A DNA stretch of 64,000 nt from Chryseobacterium sp. (GCF_019236175.1 NZ_JAFAJM010000020.1:1-64000); one strand, 5' to 3'; numbered from the stretch's first letter, positions 42,090-52,704 are shown. Notes: a model not told the origin generated them from the sequence alone. Translations and numbers: made by a program.

Positions 42090-44621
42090 TTAAATTGGGA
42101 ATTTCTTAATATTGTTAATTTTTAGGATATGGCCAAGGCTGATCTGTCTTACGATGCTTCCGTCGTCAACCCACAATTCAGCATCTGCGTAATCTAAAGC
42201 ATCCTTTTCCGCCCCATAATATACAATCACTTCCTGAGAATAAGCAGGTCTAAATACGATTTTTACCGGCATATGATTTTTATTTACACCTGCCAAAATA
42301 GTAGGTGCCGTATTTGTATCAAGTTCACTGAGATCATATTCATTAAGTGTCTCTAGATGCGCAATAACTCTATGTCGTGCCCTGAGAATATGTCCCTGAG
42401 AAAGCACAAACATATCTGTTGTTGGAACGGACTGATGATCAAATAATGCACTAAGATCAGTATCTTGCATCGCTTCCTCCCATTCCTGAATATTTGTGAT
42501 TCCCATTGAAGTTAGGATATCTTCGGTTACAGGCAATAAACTTCTGCTGTTTTCTTCCATATTCTCGAACTTCCTTCTTAACTCATCCGCACTGGAAACA
42601 TTAAAAACTTCCAAAAGATCTTTAAGCTCTTCAGCTTTACCAATATTGTCCATTATTTCTTCGTCATCGTACAAGAGATATTTCCTGGAATAAATACTTG
42701 GAAATAAAGATTTAGCAGTTGCAGGATTCTCATTGAAATATTTTAACACCAGGTTCAAAGCAGGACGGAACTGTTGTGCAATATCTCTGTCACGGGTTTT
42801 CTCTTCGACCTCCGCATTAATTGCCCGAATGGCATCTGATTGCTCATACTGATCTACATCTTCAAAATCGATAACGATTCTATCATCTACTAAATCCGCT
42901 CGAATATCCTGACCAAAAAGTTTCAAAATATCCTTAAAGGCAGGATCAATCGTACCAACTTGTTTACTTAAGAACTTCTTTTTGACGAAATCGCCATTTT
43001 GATTGGGAAATATTTTTATTGAATCGGTAATTTTAAGGTATTCTCCATTATCTAGGCTCAAAGCCTCATAATAAGAATTAAGCCAGTTAATGGAATCAAA
43101 GTTTACTAATTCTGGCTCTAATACATTTAATTCCCCAGAAATCTCAATTAATTTTGCCATCTCTAGTAAAGTTAACCTCGCACAATCAGGCCAAATATTT
43201 GAATTCCAATACTCAACCAGATCTTTCTTTGGAATCAATTCGGGAAACCACATTTCGGCAAGCTCCCACATTTTTTCGCGTACTTCCTTCGATATGCCTG
43301 ACGGAAATTGCATGGATTGTTTACCCTGGGAATCTAACATTGTGCCATAAGTATCTTTTGCGGTCCAAACAATGCTACTCATGTTCAATTCGTCCCTTAT
43401 CGGTAGTTGTACATTATCTTCAAACCACGGAACTGAGGTATTACTCTTAACAGGCTCCTTTAATGTACCAAGTTTAGCAAGAAAATGCAGGTTTCGCCAG
43501 CCATGATTAGTGGCAAAATCTAATAAATTATAATAAAGTTCTACTGCATCCTTTAAAATTTGCTTATTCTCCTCAGTTAGCGGATCCTTTCTAACACTAT
43601 CTGTTAAATAAATGCCGTCTCTCGGGTCGGTTGGGTTAAAACCAGGATTATTGATTATCGCTGGAAAAGGAAAGGTCTCTGTACCTAATAATGGGAAATC
43701 ACAAAATAACTTAGGTACATGAGGGTCAATAGACAAAATCGATATACTGTTAGCATTAACTTGCACTGGAATCATGATACTCGTTAATCCGTTTGTTAAA
43801 GAAGCGAATTCCAGATATTTTGGTTCATTCCCCTTTTCACTGATTTTAATCGTAATAATCTTAAAATTCTTTTTCTTATCAAGTGTTTCCTCATCATAAA
43901 CCTCGAAAACTTTGCCCTCTGGAAAAACGCTAACCGAATTTAATTTATCGACAAAACATAATGTATAGGGTAGATTTATATCTAAATCATTTAATCCCTG
44001 TTCTCTTATTGTTATACTCAGTGGGTCTTCTAAAGAATAAATAAAAGCCGTATTAAAAGCTTTATGATCATACTCACTATATGGTTCTTGTGAGTCAATA
44101 TTCAAAATTTGCTGCTTTGAGCTTTCTACAGCTTTTATGATTTCATTTATTTTGAATCCTGACCTATCTAGCTTAAAGCTAAATCTTCGATAGTCCAGAC
44201 CTTCTTCTTTTGCGACTCCTTTCACAAAGACTATTTCAGACAGCAAGTGCGTTGTAAGAAAACCTGTCCCAAATTTCCCTGTTTCTTCCCTTTTACCTTC
44301 CTCATCTTTTTCCCGATCTTTTGACGATGTCTGCTCTATTAAAAACCTAATATTTTCAGCTGTGAACGGACGCCCGTCATGCTCAAAAAGCAAATATTTT
44401 TTTTGATCTTTTTCCGCCTTCGAAATTTTCACATTAACACCCTCTCCTCCATTTACGTCTTTAGCATTTTGAAGCAACTCCCAGACCCATCTTCTCGGAG
44501 TGTTTGGGGAAGTACCAACGCTAGCACGTAAAGTAGTCATCTCTCGCAATATTTTTGTTGCGATGCCGTGAGAGTGTGCTTTTTGCTCGGATTGGCTTAT
44601 CTTGTCACGATATGTCATCAT
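42090..44621 (-). CDS. GHKL/HSP90-like (sacsin-type) ATPase
   Basis: 843-residue protein with an N-terminal GHKL ATP-binding fold: N box WELLQNAKD (48-55), EHDGRPF (80-86) in the G1 position and GKFGTGF (115-121) as the lid/G2 motif. This arrangement resembles the sacsin/HSP90 'ATP-binding region' found in large bacterial conflict proteins. The remaining 600 residues have no recognised domain; LLVIDTDED-type acidic helices and DILTSMGITNIQEWEEAMQDTD near 690-720 look helical. It precedes the AlbA_2-TIR gene by 1 base. A chaperone-like sensor or regulator that controls the TIR effector is plausible but not shown. Confidence 0.85.
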   Translation of the reverse strand: MMTYRDKISQSEQKAHSHGIATKILREMTTLRASVGTSPNTPRRWVWELLQNAKDVNGGEGVNVKISKAEKDQKKYLLFEHDGRPFTAENIRFLIEQTSSKDREKDEEGKREETGKFGTGFLTTHLLSEIVFVKGVAKEEGLDYRRFSFKLDRSGFKINEIIKAVESSKQQILNIDSQEPYSEYDHKAFNTAFIYSLEDPLSITIREQGLNDLDINLPYTLCFVDKLNSVSVFPEGKVFEVYDEETLDKKKNFKIITIKISEKGNEPKYLEFASLTNGLTSIMIPVQVNANSISILSIDPHVPKLFCDFPLLGTETFPFPAIINNPGFNPTDPRDGIYLTDSVRKDPLTEENKQILKDAVELYYNLLDFATNHGWRNLHFLAKLGTLKEPVKSNTSVPWFEDNVQLPIRDELNMSSIVWTAKDTYGTMLDSQGKQSMQFPSGISKEVREKMWELAEMWFPELIPKKDLVEYWNSNIWPDCARLTLLEMAKLIEISGELNVLEPELVNFDSINWLNSYYEALSLDNGEYLKITDSIKIFPNQNGDFVKKKFLSKQVGTIDPAFKDILKLFGQDIRADLVDDRIVIDFEDVDQYEQSDAIRAINAEVEEKTRDRDIAQQFRPALNLVLKYFNENPATAKSLFPSIYSRKYLLYDDEEIMDNIGKAEELKDLLEVFNVSSADELRRKFENMEENSRSLLPVTEDILTSMGITNIQEWEEAMQDTDLSALFDHQSVPTTDMFVLSQGHILRARHRVIAHLETLNEYDLSELDTNTAPTILAGVNKNHMPVKIVFRPAYSQEVIVYYGAEKDALDYADAELWVDDGSIVRQISLGHILKINNIKKFPI

Positions 44622-44748
44622 TTGATTTTTTGATTACAAAATAAGAATTTACCTTCATTCAATAAAAATTTATCCGCATATTTTTATAATTAGAGTTGCT
44701 AATTCTTATCATAATCTTTACTTATTTTAGTTTAGCTTTGACAATAAC

Positions 44749-44779
44749 ACGTAAAAGGTTCCATCAATGACTCTTTTAC
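44749..44779 (-). terminator. Inverted repeat, probable terminator
   Basis: Perfect 8-bp arms CGTAAAAG (44749-44756) and CTTTTACG (44772-44779) with a 15-base loop. It lies 55 bases after the stop codon of the membrane-protein gene, in the 212-bp gap before the GHKL gene, and supports splitting the defence genes into two transcription units. It lacks a long T run. Confidence 0.45.
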
Positions 44780-44833
44780 GGTAGCTTCCCAAAACCTTGA
44801 TACAATATTCTATTTATATTACTTCACGTTATA

Positions 44834-45613
44834 TTACTTCACGGTTTTTGACTTCCACTCACCAGTAGAAGTAGAAAACGCATAGATCTTTTTCTCACAA
44901 CTATCTTTAATATAATAAAAGCTGGAAGTATTGTAAATAATATACCTGCACCTATTTCTTTCGGTTAAGATGGGATCTTTTAAACTGCTTAGCACAAGAT
45001 TCACTTTTGGCTTGATTTTCTCGTTAAGTTTCACATCCCTAATTGCTCTTACATGTGCGTAGAAAAAACACATCAATACTGCCAATGCTATTCCTGCTCT
45101 ATTTGCAATTTTAAGATAGAGGTAACTTGCCAATGCAGCACCCGACAAAAATACAATAGTCGGTAAGGCACCAAATTCGTAAACCTGAAGCAGGACGTAA
45201 AGTCCGGCATGGATTATAAGTATAATAATGATGACCGCCATGTTCGAGAGCCCCATTGATCCCTCCTGCCCTATTACTTCTCCAGAAAGTTTGGCTCCAG
45301 TAGTATTCCTAAGATTATTTTTAATAATCCCTGGAACTAAGATTAATAAAAAGAAAGATAATATGAGTGCTACATAGATCATCGGCATAAGATTATTGAA
45401 AAGAAGTGAATATGCGTCATTGACTTCAAGCGCAGCAAAACCTATCATTTGATATTGATCAAAATATACCCATAAGTAAAACATCCCCAGGAATGTGACT
45501 AAAATTGTTGATCCCGCGAGTGTAAGCCATGGTTTACCAGGTGACGTTTTGTACTCCTTTTCTAAATTCTCGCTAATGCTAATAATAAATTCTTTTATTT
45601 TTGTCGCTGTCAT
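44834..45613 (-). CDS. Membrane protein of unknown function
   Basis: 259 residues with about six hydrophobic segments (around 33-52, 60-78, 83-100, 126-145, 150-168 and 170-188) and a soluble C-terminal part of about 70 residues. I do not recognise the family. It lies downstream of the Avs-like gene and its small partner, 154 bases after the latter, and before a probable terminator. In several defence islands a membrane protein serves as the killing effector of a sensor gene beside it; that is only a contextual possibility here. Confidence 0.65.
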   Translation of the reverse strand: MTATKIKEFIISISENLEKEYKTSPGKPWLTLAGSTILVTFLGMFYLWVYFDQYQMIGFAALEVNDAYSLLFNNLMPMIYVALILSFFLLILVPGIIKNNLRNTTGAKLSGEVIGQEGSMGLSNMAVIIIILIIHAGLYVLLQVYEFGALPTIVFLSGAALASYLYLKIANRAGIALAVLMCFFYAHVRAIRDVKLNEKIKPKVNLVLSSLKDPILTERNRCRYIIYNTSSFYYIKDSCEKKIYAFSTSTGEWKSKTVK

Positions 45614-45767
45614 TTTGTAACTTTTTATTGGTTGACAGATACAAAGAAAACATCTTTCTAAAGAAAAAACAGAAGTTTGTTACGATTTTCCGGGATGAAA
45701 AATCAGGATGATTGTTTTATCCTATACTTTATATTTTATTCGTAATAATACAGAACGGCAGATGGCA

Positions 45768-46493
45768 TCATTTTTCAATTTTTTTTAATCTGGATTTTAG
45801 TTCTTTTAATATAATAGTATTCATTTTGGAAAGGTTCTCAATATGTTCAATTCGACTTTTTATTACTGCCACTTCATATTTGATTAATTCTTTGTCTTGG
45901 TTACTTTTCAGAAGATCATCATCCTGTTTGTCATCTAAGAAACTTGAAATGTCCAGATCGGTTAGTTCATCAATAATCTGGATATCGATTCCAGATTCAA
46001 TTTTGCGCCCGTATTTTAGCCAGTACTCCGTCTCATCATCTTTTGCTTCTTCAGCACATTTTTCAATTGCAAGTTCTATGCATACCCTGGCCGCTTTATC
46101 AATATCTTCTGCAAATTTTATCCATTTCTCCTGTTCTGGATTACGCTGGATGGAAAAATCTTCACGAGACGGAATCTGATGATAATAAAAATTTCGGGGC
46201 CTTTCTGGATCTAATCGTTCGAGCACAGAAAGAATTGTTTCAAAGCTTTCAAAAGGTCGTAATGCGGATGGTAGTTGCCATCTGTGTTGCCAAAACTTGA
46301 GGATAGTTTCAAAACATACTTTTTCTGCTATTTCTTTTTCAGCACCAACGGAGTTATCAGCCCTCACCATTTGTTCGGCTATATAGTGGCACATCCATCT
46401 GCCAAATGTATCTACCCCTGGTTCCAAACCATTTTGTTTGACAAGTTGTTTACCCAATTCGATAGCTGCCTGTTGTATGTCTAATTTCTCCAT
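45768..46493 (-). CDS. Small partner protein overlapping the Avs-like gene
   Basis: 241 residues, largely alpha-helical and acidic, with a DELTDLDISSFLDDKQDDDLL stretch and a coiled-coil C-terminus (IKSRIEHIENLSKMNTIILKELKSRLKK). Its ATG lies 44 bases inside the 3' end of the giant STAND gene, so it is translationally coupled to it. A short helical partner gene right after a nuclease-STAND gene is the arrangement reported for AVAST type 3 (Avs3a-Avs3b). I could not verify homology to Avs3b, so the match is by position and size only. Confidence 0.7.
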   Translation of the reverse strand: MEKLDIQQAAIELGKQLVKQNGLEPGVDTFGRWMCHYIAEQMVRADNSVGAEKEIAEKVCFETILKFWQHRWQLPSALRPFESFETILSVLERLDPERPRNFYYHQIPSREDFSIQRNPEQEKWIKFAEDIDKAARVCIELAIEKCAEEAKDDETEYWLKYGRKIESGIDIQIIDELTDLDISSFLDDKQDDDLLKSNQDKELIKYEVAVIKSRIEHIENLSKMNTIILKELKSRLKKIEK

Positions 46494-49400
46494 CTTCCGT
46501 AAATAATATTATTTTATGTTTAGGGGGCTTATAGCCGGAATTGTCGGACGAACCTCCATATCTACTATAGTAGCTTCTATCTATCTGTATTTTAAAGATC
46601 AAGGCTGATCTATATTTTTTGCAAAGTGATTTTAAAAAATCTGTCGTACAGCTCAGCCTTTCTCCCGACTGTTCAGCTTGTTCGTCATCTCGTATAATTT
46701 CGCTTACCCAAGTCTGGTTCATTGCAACAATTTCTCCAGTATCATGAGTCGTAAAGAACTTCCTATCATCGGAAGTTTTAAGTTGCATATCATCCTTGAA
46801 TTGTTTTCCTATAGAAATCGGTGAAAAGATTAGTTCTTTTGCAAAAGTATCAAACTGATCAATCCCTTTCGAAATTTCGTTTTGATGAAGCCAACCTTTC
46901 AGGGTAAATACCCCCCAATCGATTTCCATGTCCTTCTCATGATAGGCAGGAATCGTGAAATCATGGGTATCCTCACAGGTTTGTAGTGCATTTAACAACG
47001 AATTTGCGGTTTCTATCGAAACTAGAGCAGATTTAATGTAATATCCTTCTTTATAACTGTTCTTTCGTTCTGCCCACCAACCCATAACATTTAACCAGGT
47101 TGAATTGTCCTTCCGTAAAATCATCGAATTGATAAAATCATCATCCGATACCTTATCCATCCAACCCTTCTCTAAATTAGTGAAAACCCAGCTTGGTCTT
47201 AACAATGGAAGATTATCTCTGTATTCTGAAAGGAATTTCCCATTAGGTACTGTTAAATACTGCTCTTCAATCCAATTCTCCCATCTTTCATCATCCCACT
47301 CGATATTTGTCACAACAGGCATTTTTTCTATAAGCATACTGGCAACGACCATCATCCCATGATAAGAATTATAAAAATCAAGGTTATCAGCTTTGGGAAA
47401 GCTACTTTTACTATAGCTTGTACTTTCACCTCTAGTTGCTCTATTCCAGAGTCCTACCCTTGGATCTTTATTATACCCACTTTCTACAACCTTCCATTCA
47501 TTTACTACTACTTTACCAACAAGATTTTGAACTTGTTTTTCGGAAACACCAAAAATACGTCCGAGTGGAGCAAACCAATATTTATCGAAATCCCAAGCGC
47601 CATGAAAATCAATATCGGTTGGTACACTTCCATTTGAATGCCAATAGCTATCTACTGTGAAACCATATTGTTCCCTACGCTCTGAGATAGGAATACCGAC
47701 ATTTGCAAGATCATCTACAATTTCTTGCGAATAGGTCCCAGGAAATGCAATCTGAATATTTTTGGCTGAATTTACAGCAGCAATCTGGATTAGAATATGC
47801 TTTTCCTTCAATGCATATTTTGCAAAAATATCACTATAGTCTCTAAGATATTCTGGGTTAGCTAAAGAAATTCTAGAGAATGCGATCAAAAGGTACTGCT
47901 TGGCATGCAGGTTATAAAATGGATAATCTTTGAACCCATATGCTCCAACCTTTTCAAAGGCTAGCCATTTGAAAAAACATTTAAATATTTGCCCATATCC
48001 AAAATTTGCAAGACGATGAATGGCATGAACAGCACTCCATCGGCACTCTCTAAATGGAGATCCCAAAGCAGACCATAAATATCCAGAAATTCCAGAATCC
48101 GTGTCACCATCAGTTTTTAGCCATTCCGCCCACGGCCCATCTCCAAAATCAGTCTCTATATGCATCTCAAACCGTGACATCGAATAATCCAATGCACTCT
48201 TTGCCTCCTCAGCAGATATCATCGCAGAGCCAGTTCTGACAAAACCAAAGAAAACTTCAGCATCGGCAAATTCTGCACCATCGGCCAGCCCCTCGAGAAT
48301 TCCGGCGTTAAGGGAAGTTTCTACATCCTGATGTTTGGGTAGTGATTGCAAAAAGTTATCATAACTATAGCGGTTTGTCAATTTTTCACAATATTTCCTG
48401 CCTAGCCTTTTTAAAATCGACGGATAATTTTTTTTAAAGCCAGCAGTTCCCAACCAATCTTTCGGTAAGTTTTTAAAAAGGAATTGAAAATCATAATGTT
48501 CTATAATTTCACAAAGTTGCATTGCTTCTATGAGTTTTAGCATACTTGAAGCGCTGAGTTTGGTTATTGCTCCCTTCCAAAATGAGGGCCTACCGAAATG
48601 CAGTTTTCTACTTTCAGCATAGGCTTCAAACCGTGATTTAGCTTTCTGAAGTCCAACAGGTGTCAGCAGATCTATTTCCGAAAAAATATCATCCCATGGA
48701 ACGCTATCGTCCTGATCAAAAATAGGCTCTTTGTAATTACCATCCTGTATTTTATTAACCGGTAAGCTGGAAATGACTTTTGACAGTTCCTTGTCCACAA
48801 TGCCATTATTTGAAGCACATTTTTGTAGATCATGCCAATATACTTCGTTTGCATTTTCTCTCCTAAAACGGGATACGGCATCACTTAAAATGTGCTGCTT
48901 ATCTGATAGGGATAGGACATCTATTTCCAAACAATCTTCAAGCAGAGATTTCAATTGCTCAATCCTTAAAAAAGGTATTAATGCCCAGGTCCTCATAGTC
49001 TTTGTAGGTTCCTTGCGCAAAAGTTCCAAAATCATATCTGCATGTAGCCATTCAAAGCGCCCAATGCCGCGATCACGCCACCTGCTCAAAGCTGCAAGAC
49101 CACCATTAGTGGAGAGTCTTGTCGCAATCTGTATCGCTTCGCCTCTGCTCCAATGCTTTTCACGATTTTGTTCTCCAACGATTTCGGCAATTCTTATAAA
49201 CCGATAAGATAGTTCGTTTTGAGATTCGAAAATTGCATCACAGGTTCTTTTTGCCAATGCAACTACAGCTTCCCACCTGTAGACGATCTCATCACCAAAT
49301 TTTGAGACAATCCCAACGGCATCGTCAAAATAAGCACTTGCATCATCTTTTGAGTTGACCAGAACCGAACGAGCCAGAGAGATATATTTTTCAGCCAGTT

Positions 49401-52400
49401 CGTCCGGTCCCTGATCGGCAAAGCTTTTTATTTCCTCATAAGTATAGTTTTCAAGCCTGATGCTGAACGGCTTGAGATGTTCCAATCTATACGAGGCTGA
49501 TACAGCTGATAACCAGCTTGTAATTTTAAGAGATTTAGAATTCTCAATATAAGTGACGAAATATTTTTCAAGATCATCAGTAGTCATTTTATTAGCAAAG
49601 ATCATTATACTCAAGTGCACCTCTGCTATTTCTTGGGGGAATGTATCATGTCCCTTATATCTGCCCTTGAGACCATTTTTAGAATTAGTGTTCGCATCTT
49701 CAAATGCGCCATTATCTAGCAGTCCAGCAGATGACAGTACCGATAGCCTTAAAAGATACCATGGTAGCAGGCCCTCAACGATCTGAGTAAAGTCGGTTAT
49801 CTTGCGATTGTTTTCATAATTACTCTTTTTAGTTACCAAGCCCTCGGGCATGATTTCCTGAATATCAGGAGAGATGCCGCCGTTAAGACCAAACCTGATC
49901 GCTAGTACGCGCATGAACAGCGTTCTAGATGAGTAAAAATGATCATCTAAAACCATTCGTTCTGCACGAACCGGAAAGTAGTAGTTCAACACTCCCAAGA
50001 TCGAATTGTTATCAAGACCTCGATAGATGCAGCACTCCAAAAAATCAAGAAGCACGCTTTTTAATAACTCATTATTGTTTTCAGGAAGCTTGATCCGAGT
50101 CTTGGGGTTGTTTAGTCGCGTTAGACATGACTTGATTATTTTTGCAGGAGGAATATGACCTACTTTGTGTAACTCGCTTGAAATAGCAATTGTATAATAT
50201 GGCTGTTGCTTCCAACTGGCAAGAAGACCATCCAAAACATCAAAAGCACCTTTATCTACAAGGTTTCTGGAAAGTTCACAAACAATCCTAAAAACACTTT
50301 GTTTTGGTTTTAAGCTATTTAAAAATTCTGTACAGCTATCAATCCCATCCAAATTGAGCTTTGCTACTGCAATTTGTACAATATCTCTATCCTCCAATCT
50401 TTCCTCATGATCATGACGCTTTCGTTGCTTTGATTCCTCAAAATATATAGTTAACCAGTTTAAAGATGCTCGAAGATAACCTCTTGCCTCTCCGTGATAT
50501 TCTGGAAACATCGAAAGTAGGGAAGCTGAATAAATATTTTCCGACCCCATCCAGTTACCAGATAATGTCCTCTTGAAGGCAATACTCTGAATTTTTTCTT
50601 TTCCTTGTAATTGGCTTAATAGGTCCAGGTTCTCTCTCAATAACAGAATTTGGCGCTCGTCTCCAGCAACTTCTTCACCCGCACGCATGGCAAGTCTGAT
50701 AGCATCACTGCTTCTATTTTCCTTTAACGCCGCTTTGAATGCGAATTGAAGCCTATAGACTTTTACATTTCTCGCATCTATTGGATTATTATGTGGAAGA
50801 AGTTCATCAGATAAAGCTATGGTAATCAATTTTTCATATTGACCCGCCATCAAGTAAAGCTGTGGCAGTACCTCAGAGACATAAGCTGAGTGATCTGCAA
50901 GCGGTTCTAACTTTGTAATGTAGTTAGCAAAATCGGAAACACCACCAATAAAAGTTTTACGAAACCAAGTCTCCGTTGGTTCATCACGGAACTGGACTGA
51001 AGAATCTGATAGCCATAGCGGTCTTCCAATATCAGCTACAAAACTCCTAACGCTCTGTTCAGGTACACCAGAGGCAAGTGCTAGAACGTCGATCGGAATG
51101 TTTGGCGATAGACTAGCTAGCCCCGTGCAAATTGCGTCAATTTCCTGCTGAAATACGGTAGGGAGTAAATCTTTAAGCCTAGAAACCGCAAATCTCAGTT
51201 GTGCCTCGATCTGATCTTCAACGGAAGTGGGTTTTGGACCTAAACTATTTAATAATGCCACCACAGATTCTGATCTATTATCCAGCGCGTTTGACTGAAC
51301 CCTTGGATTTCCGCTGGTCAGTCTGTGGAACTCCAATCCGTCGGCATCAGTTGCAGAGGGAAACCTTGTTTTAAGATAAACTGAGGATTCCTGTTCTGAA
51401 AACGGCTTCAGCTCCAATAATTTAATTGTACTTTGTGGCTCCAAAAGATAAATTCGCTCGGGTCTACACAAATAAACGAGTTTACATCCTTCAGGCATTT
51501 CTTCTCGTAAAAGTTCACGTGCAAAACAACTCTGGTTAAATTCCTTAGCCGCCATTTCTGCGTTGTCCGCAGCATCAACAAGTAGCGTCAAAGTGGCGGA
51601 GGAAAAAGCTTTTCTGAGATTTTTCACTGCATTTTCAAGACGGTATAAAAACATTCTTGTCAGCTCCCTTTCAGAAGACGTGTTGTTTGAAGGAATAAGC
51701 GGTTCACAAAGCCCCATCGTCGCTAATTCATTAGAAATTTGAACCATGGCCTCTTTATGTCGATGGCGAGTTTCACTGGGATTTCGGTATTTTCCAGCAC
51801 CAAAACAATCATAACCAATTCCTACGGATCCTTCGGGAAGGTTTTCAATGAATTGACGTGTAAATACTGATTTGCCAACACCGCCCTCGGCATGAATTAT
51901 AATAGAATTCTTTGAATTATGTATTTCTCTGCTCAATTCCGCATGTTGAGATCTAGGTATCCTCTTAGTCAATTCTTCCCAAATTGGTTCAGCAGGATAA
52001 AGTTCTCGCTCTGAGCTTACGCCGAAGCGTTGCAGTATGTCTTCCTTGACAATTTTACCATTTGAGTCGGGCATTATCCTCTCCCTTACCAAAGCAGTAA
52101 TATTTTCAACTTGCAAATTTGGATTTGCATCATAAAGAATCCGTGTAAGTTCAACTCTCAATTCGTTTTTTTGTTCCTGGTAATTACCGTGACCATCTTC
52201 AATCCTAATTGAGGAACAAAACTTTTGCAATTTCCCATTATCAAGAGAAGTGTATTTTTTAATAGTTGTCAGAAATCGATTTTCAACGGTAGTTCCATTG
52301 GCAATTGCGGCGAGGTTATTCTTAAAGTTATCTGCAAGAGCCCTATTGGTCACCAGTATAAAAGATATTACTTTGTTTTCTAGTTCGCCCTTTTCATCAT

Positions 52401-52704
52401 GTTCTACAAAGCGCTTGAAAAATCCTTTAATTGTTTCCTTAAGATCACTTAGCAGGAACGGACTCTCTTTTTGTACGGTGGTATGTTTTAACTGATAATA
52501 ATCAATATGCTCAACCTTTTGATTCACTGCATATTCAGTAAGATCGATTACGTATTCACCAGGTGCATTAACCTCATTCGACCCTTCGATTACCACACTG
52601 GTAAGCTTGCTGTTTGGAAACAGCATTCTAAGACATCTACGCGCTGCCCATCGATAATGAAATTCATCGCCTGCCCTGGAATAGCCTACAAGATTATCTG
52701 CCAT
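46450..52704 (-). CDS. Avs-like STAND NTPase with N-terminal Cap4/DUF4297-like nuclease
   Basis: 2084 residues, by far the largest protein of the element. The N-terminus resembles the PD-(D/E)XK nuclease of Cap4/DUF4297: YVIDLTEY (Asp54) then YYQLKH (Gln71, Lys73). The STAND ATPase follows with Walker A AEGGVGKS (about 272-279), Walker B LTLLVDAADN (about 373-382) and a sensor-like LVYLCRPER. The remaining 1500 residues are helical and repetitive, the expected ligand-sensing part. Avs proteins recognise conserved phage proteins such as terminase or portal, assemble and then activate their nuclease. Architecture and the overlapping small gene suggest a type 3-like Avs; direct homology was not tested. 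Base composition is visibly GC-richer than the genes to its right. Confidence 0.85.
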   Translation of the reverse strand: MADNLVGYSRAGDEFHYRWAARRCLRMLFPNSKLTSVVIEGSNEVNAPGEYVIDLTEYAVNQKVEHIDYYQLKHTTVQKESPFLLSDLKETIKGFFKRFVEHDEKGELENKVISFILVTNRALADNFKNNLAAIANGTTVENRFLTTIKKYTSLDNGKLQKFCSSIRIEDGHGNYQEQKNELRVELTRILYDANPNLQVENITALVRERIMPDSNGKIVKEDILQRFGVSSERELYPAEPIWEELTKRIPRSQHAELSREIHNSKNSIIIHAEGGVGKSVFTRQFIENLPEGSVGIGYDCFGAGKYRNPSETRHRHKEAMVQISNELATMGLCEPLIPSNNTSSERELTRMFLYRLENAVKNLRKAFSSATLTLLVDAADNAEMAAKEFNQSCFARELLREEMPEGCKLVYLCRPERIYLLEPQSTIKLLELKPFSEQESSVYLKTRFPSATDADGLEFHRLTSGNPRVQSNALDNRSESVVALLNSLGPKPTSVEDQIEAQLRFAVSRLKDLLPTVFQQEIDAICTGLASLSPNIPIDVLALASGVPEQSVRSFVADIGRPLWLSDSSVQFRDEPTETWFRKTFIGGVSDFANYITKLEPLADHSAYVSEVLPQLYLMAGQYEKLITIALSDELLPHNNPIDARNVKVYRLQFAFKAALKENRSSDAIRLAMRAGEEVAGDERQILLLRENLDLLSQLQGKEKIQSIAFKRTLSGNWMGSENIYSASLLSMFPEYHGEARGYLRASLNWLTIYFEESKQRKRHDHEERLEDRDIVQIAVAKLNLDGIDSCTEFLNSLKPKQSVFRIVCELSRNLVDKGAFDVLDGLLASWKQQPYYTIAISSELHKVGHIPPAKIIKSCLTRLNNPKTRIKLPENNNELLKSVLLDFLECCIYRGLDNNSILGVLNYYFPVRAERMVLDDHFYSSRTLFMRVLAIRFGLNGGISPDIQEIMPEGLVTKKSNYENNRKITDFTQIVEGLLPWYLLRLSVLSSAGLLDNGAFEDANTNSKNGLKGRYKGHDTFPQEIAEVHLSIMIFANKMTTDDLEKYFVTYIENSKSLKITSWLSAVSASYRLEHLKPFSIRLENYTYEEIKSFADQGPDELAEKYISLARSVLVNSKDDASAYFDDAVGIVSKFGDEIVYRWEAVVALAKRTCDAIFESQNELSYRFIRIAEIVGEQNREKHWSRGEAIQIATRLSTNGGLAALSRWRDRGIGRFEWLHADMILELLRKEPTKTMRTWALIPFLRIEQLKSLLEDCLEIDVLSLSDKQHILSDAVSRFRRENANEVYWHDLQKCASNNGIVDKELSKVISSLPVNKIQDGNYKEPIFDQDDSVPWDDIFSEIDLLTPVGLQKAKSRFEAYAESRKLHFGRPSFWKGAITKLSASSMLKLIEAMQLCEIIEHYDFQFLFKNLPKDWLGTAGFKKNYPSILKRLGRKYCEKLTNRYSYDNFLQSLPKHQDVETSLNAGILEGLADGAEFADAEVFFGFVRTGSAMISAEEAKSALDYSMSRFEMHIETDFGDGPWAEWLKTDGDTDSGISGYLWSALGSPFRECRWSAVHAIHRLANFGYGQIFKCFFKWLAFEKVGAYGFKDYPFYNLHAKQYLLIAFSRISLANPEYLRDYSDIFAKYALKEKHILIQIAAVNSAKNIQIAFPGTYSQEIVDDLANVGIPISERREQYGFTVDSYWHSNGSVPTDIDFHGAWDFDKYWFAPLGRIFGVSEKQVQNLVGKVVVNEWKVVESGYNKDPRVGLWNRATRGESTSYSKSSFPKADNLDFYNSYHGMMVVASMLIEKMPVVTNIEWDDERWENWIEEQYLTVPNGKFLSEYRDNLPLLRPSWVFTNLEKGWMDKVSDDDFINSMILRKDNSTWLNVMGWWAERKNSYKEGYYIKSALVSIETANSLLNALQTCEDTHDFTIPAYHEKDMEIDWGVFTLKGWLHQNEISKGIDQFDTFAKELIFSPISIGKQFKDDMQLKTSDDRKFFTTHDTGEIVAMNQTWVSEIIRDDEQAEQSGERLSCTTDFLKSLCKKYRSALIFKIQIDRSYYSRYGGSSDNSGYKPPKHKIILFTEDGEIRHTTGSYRIG

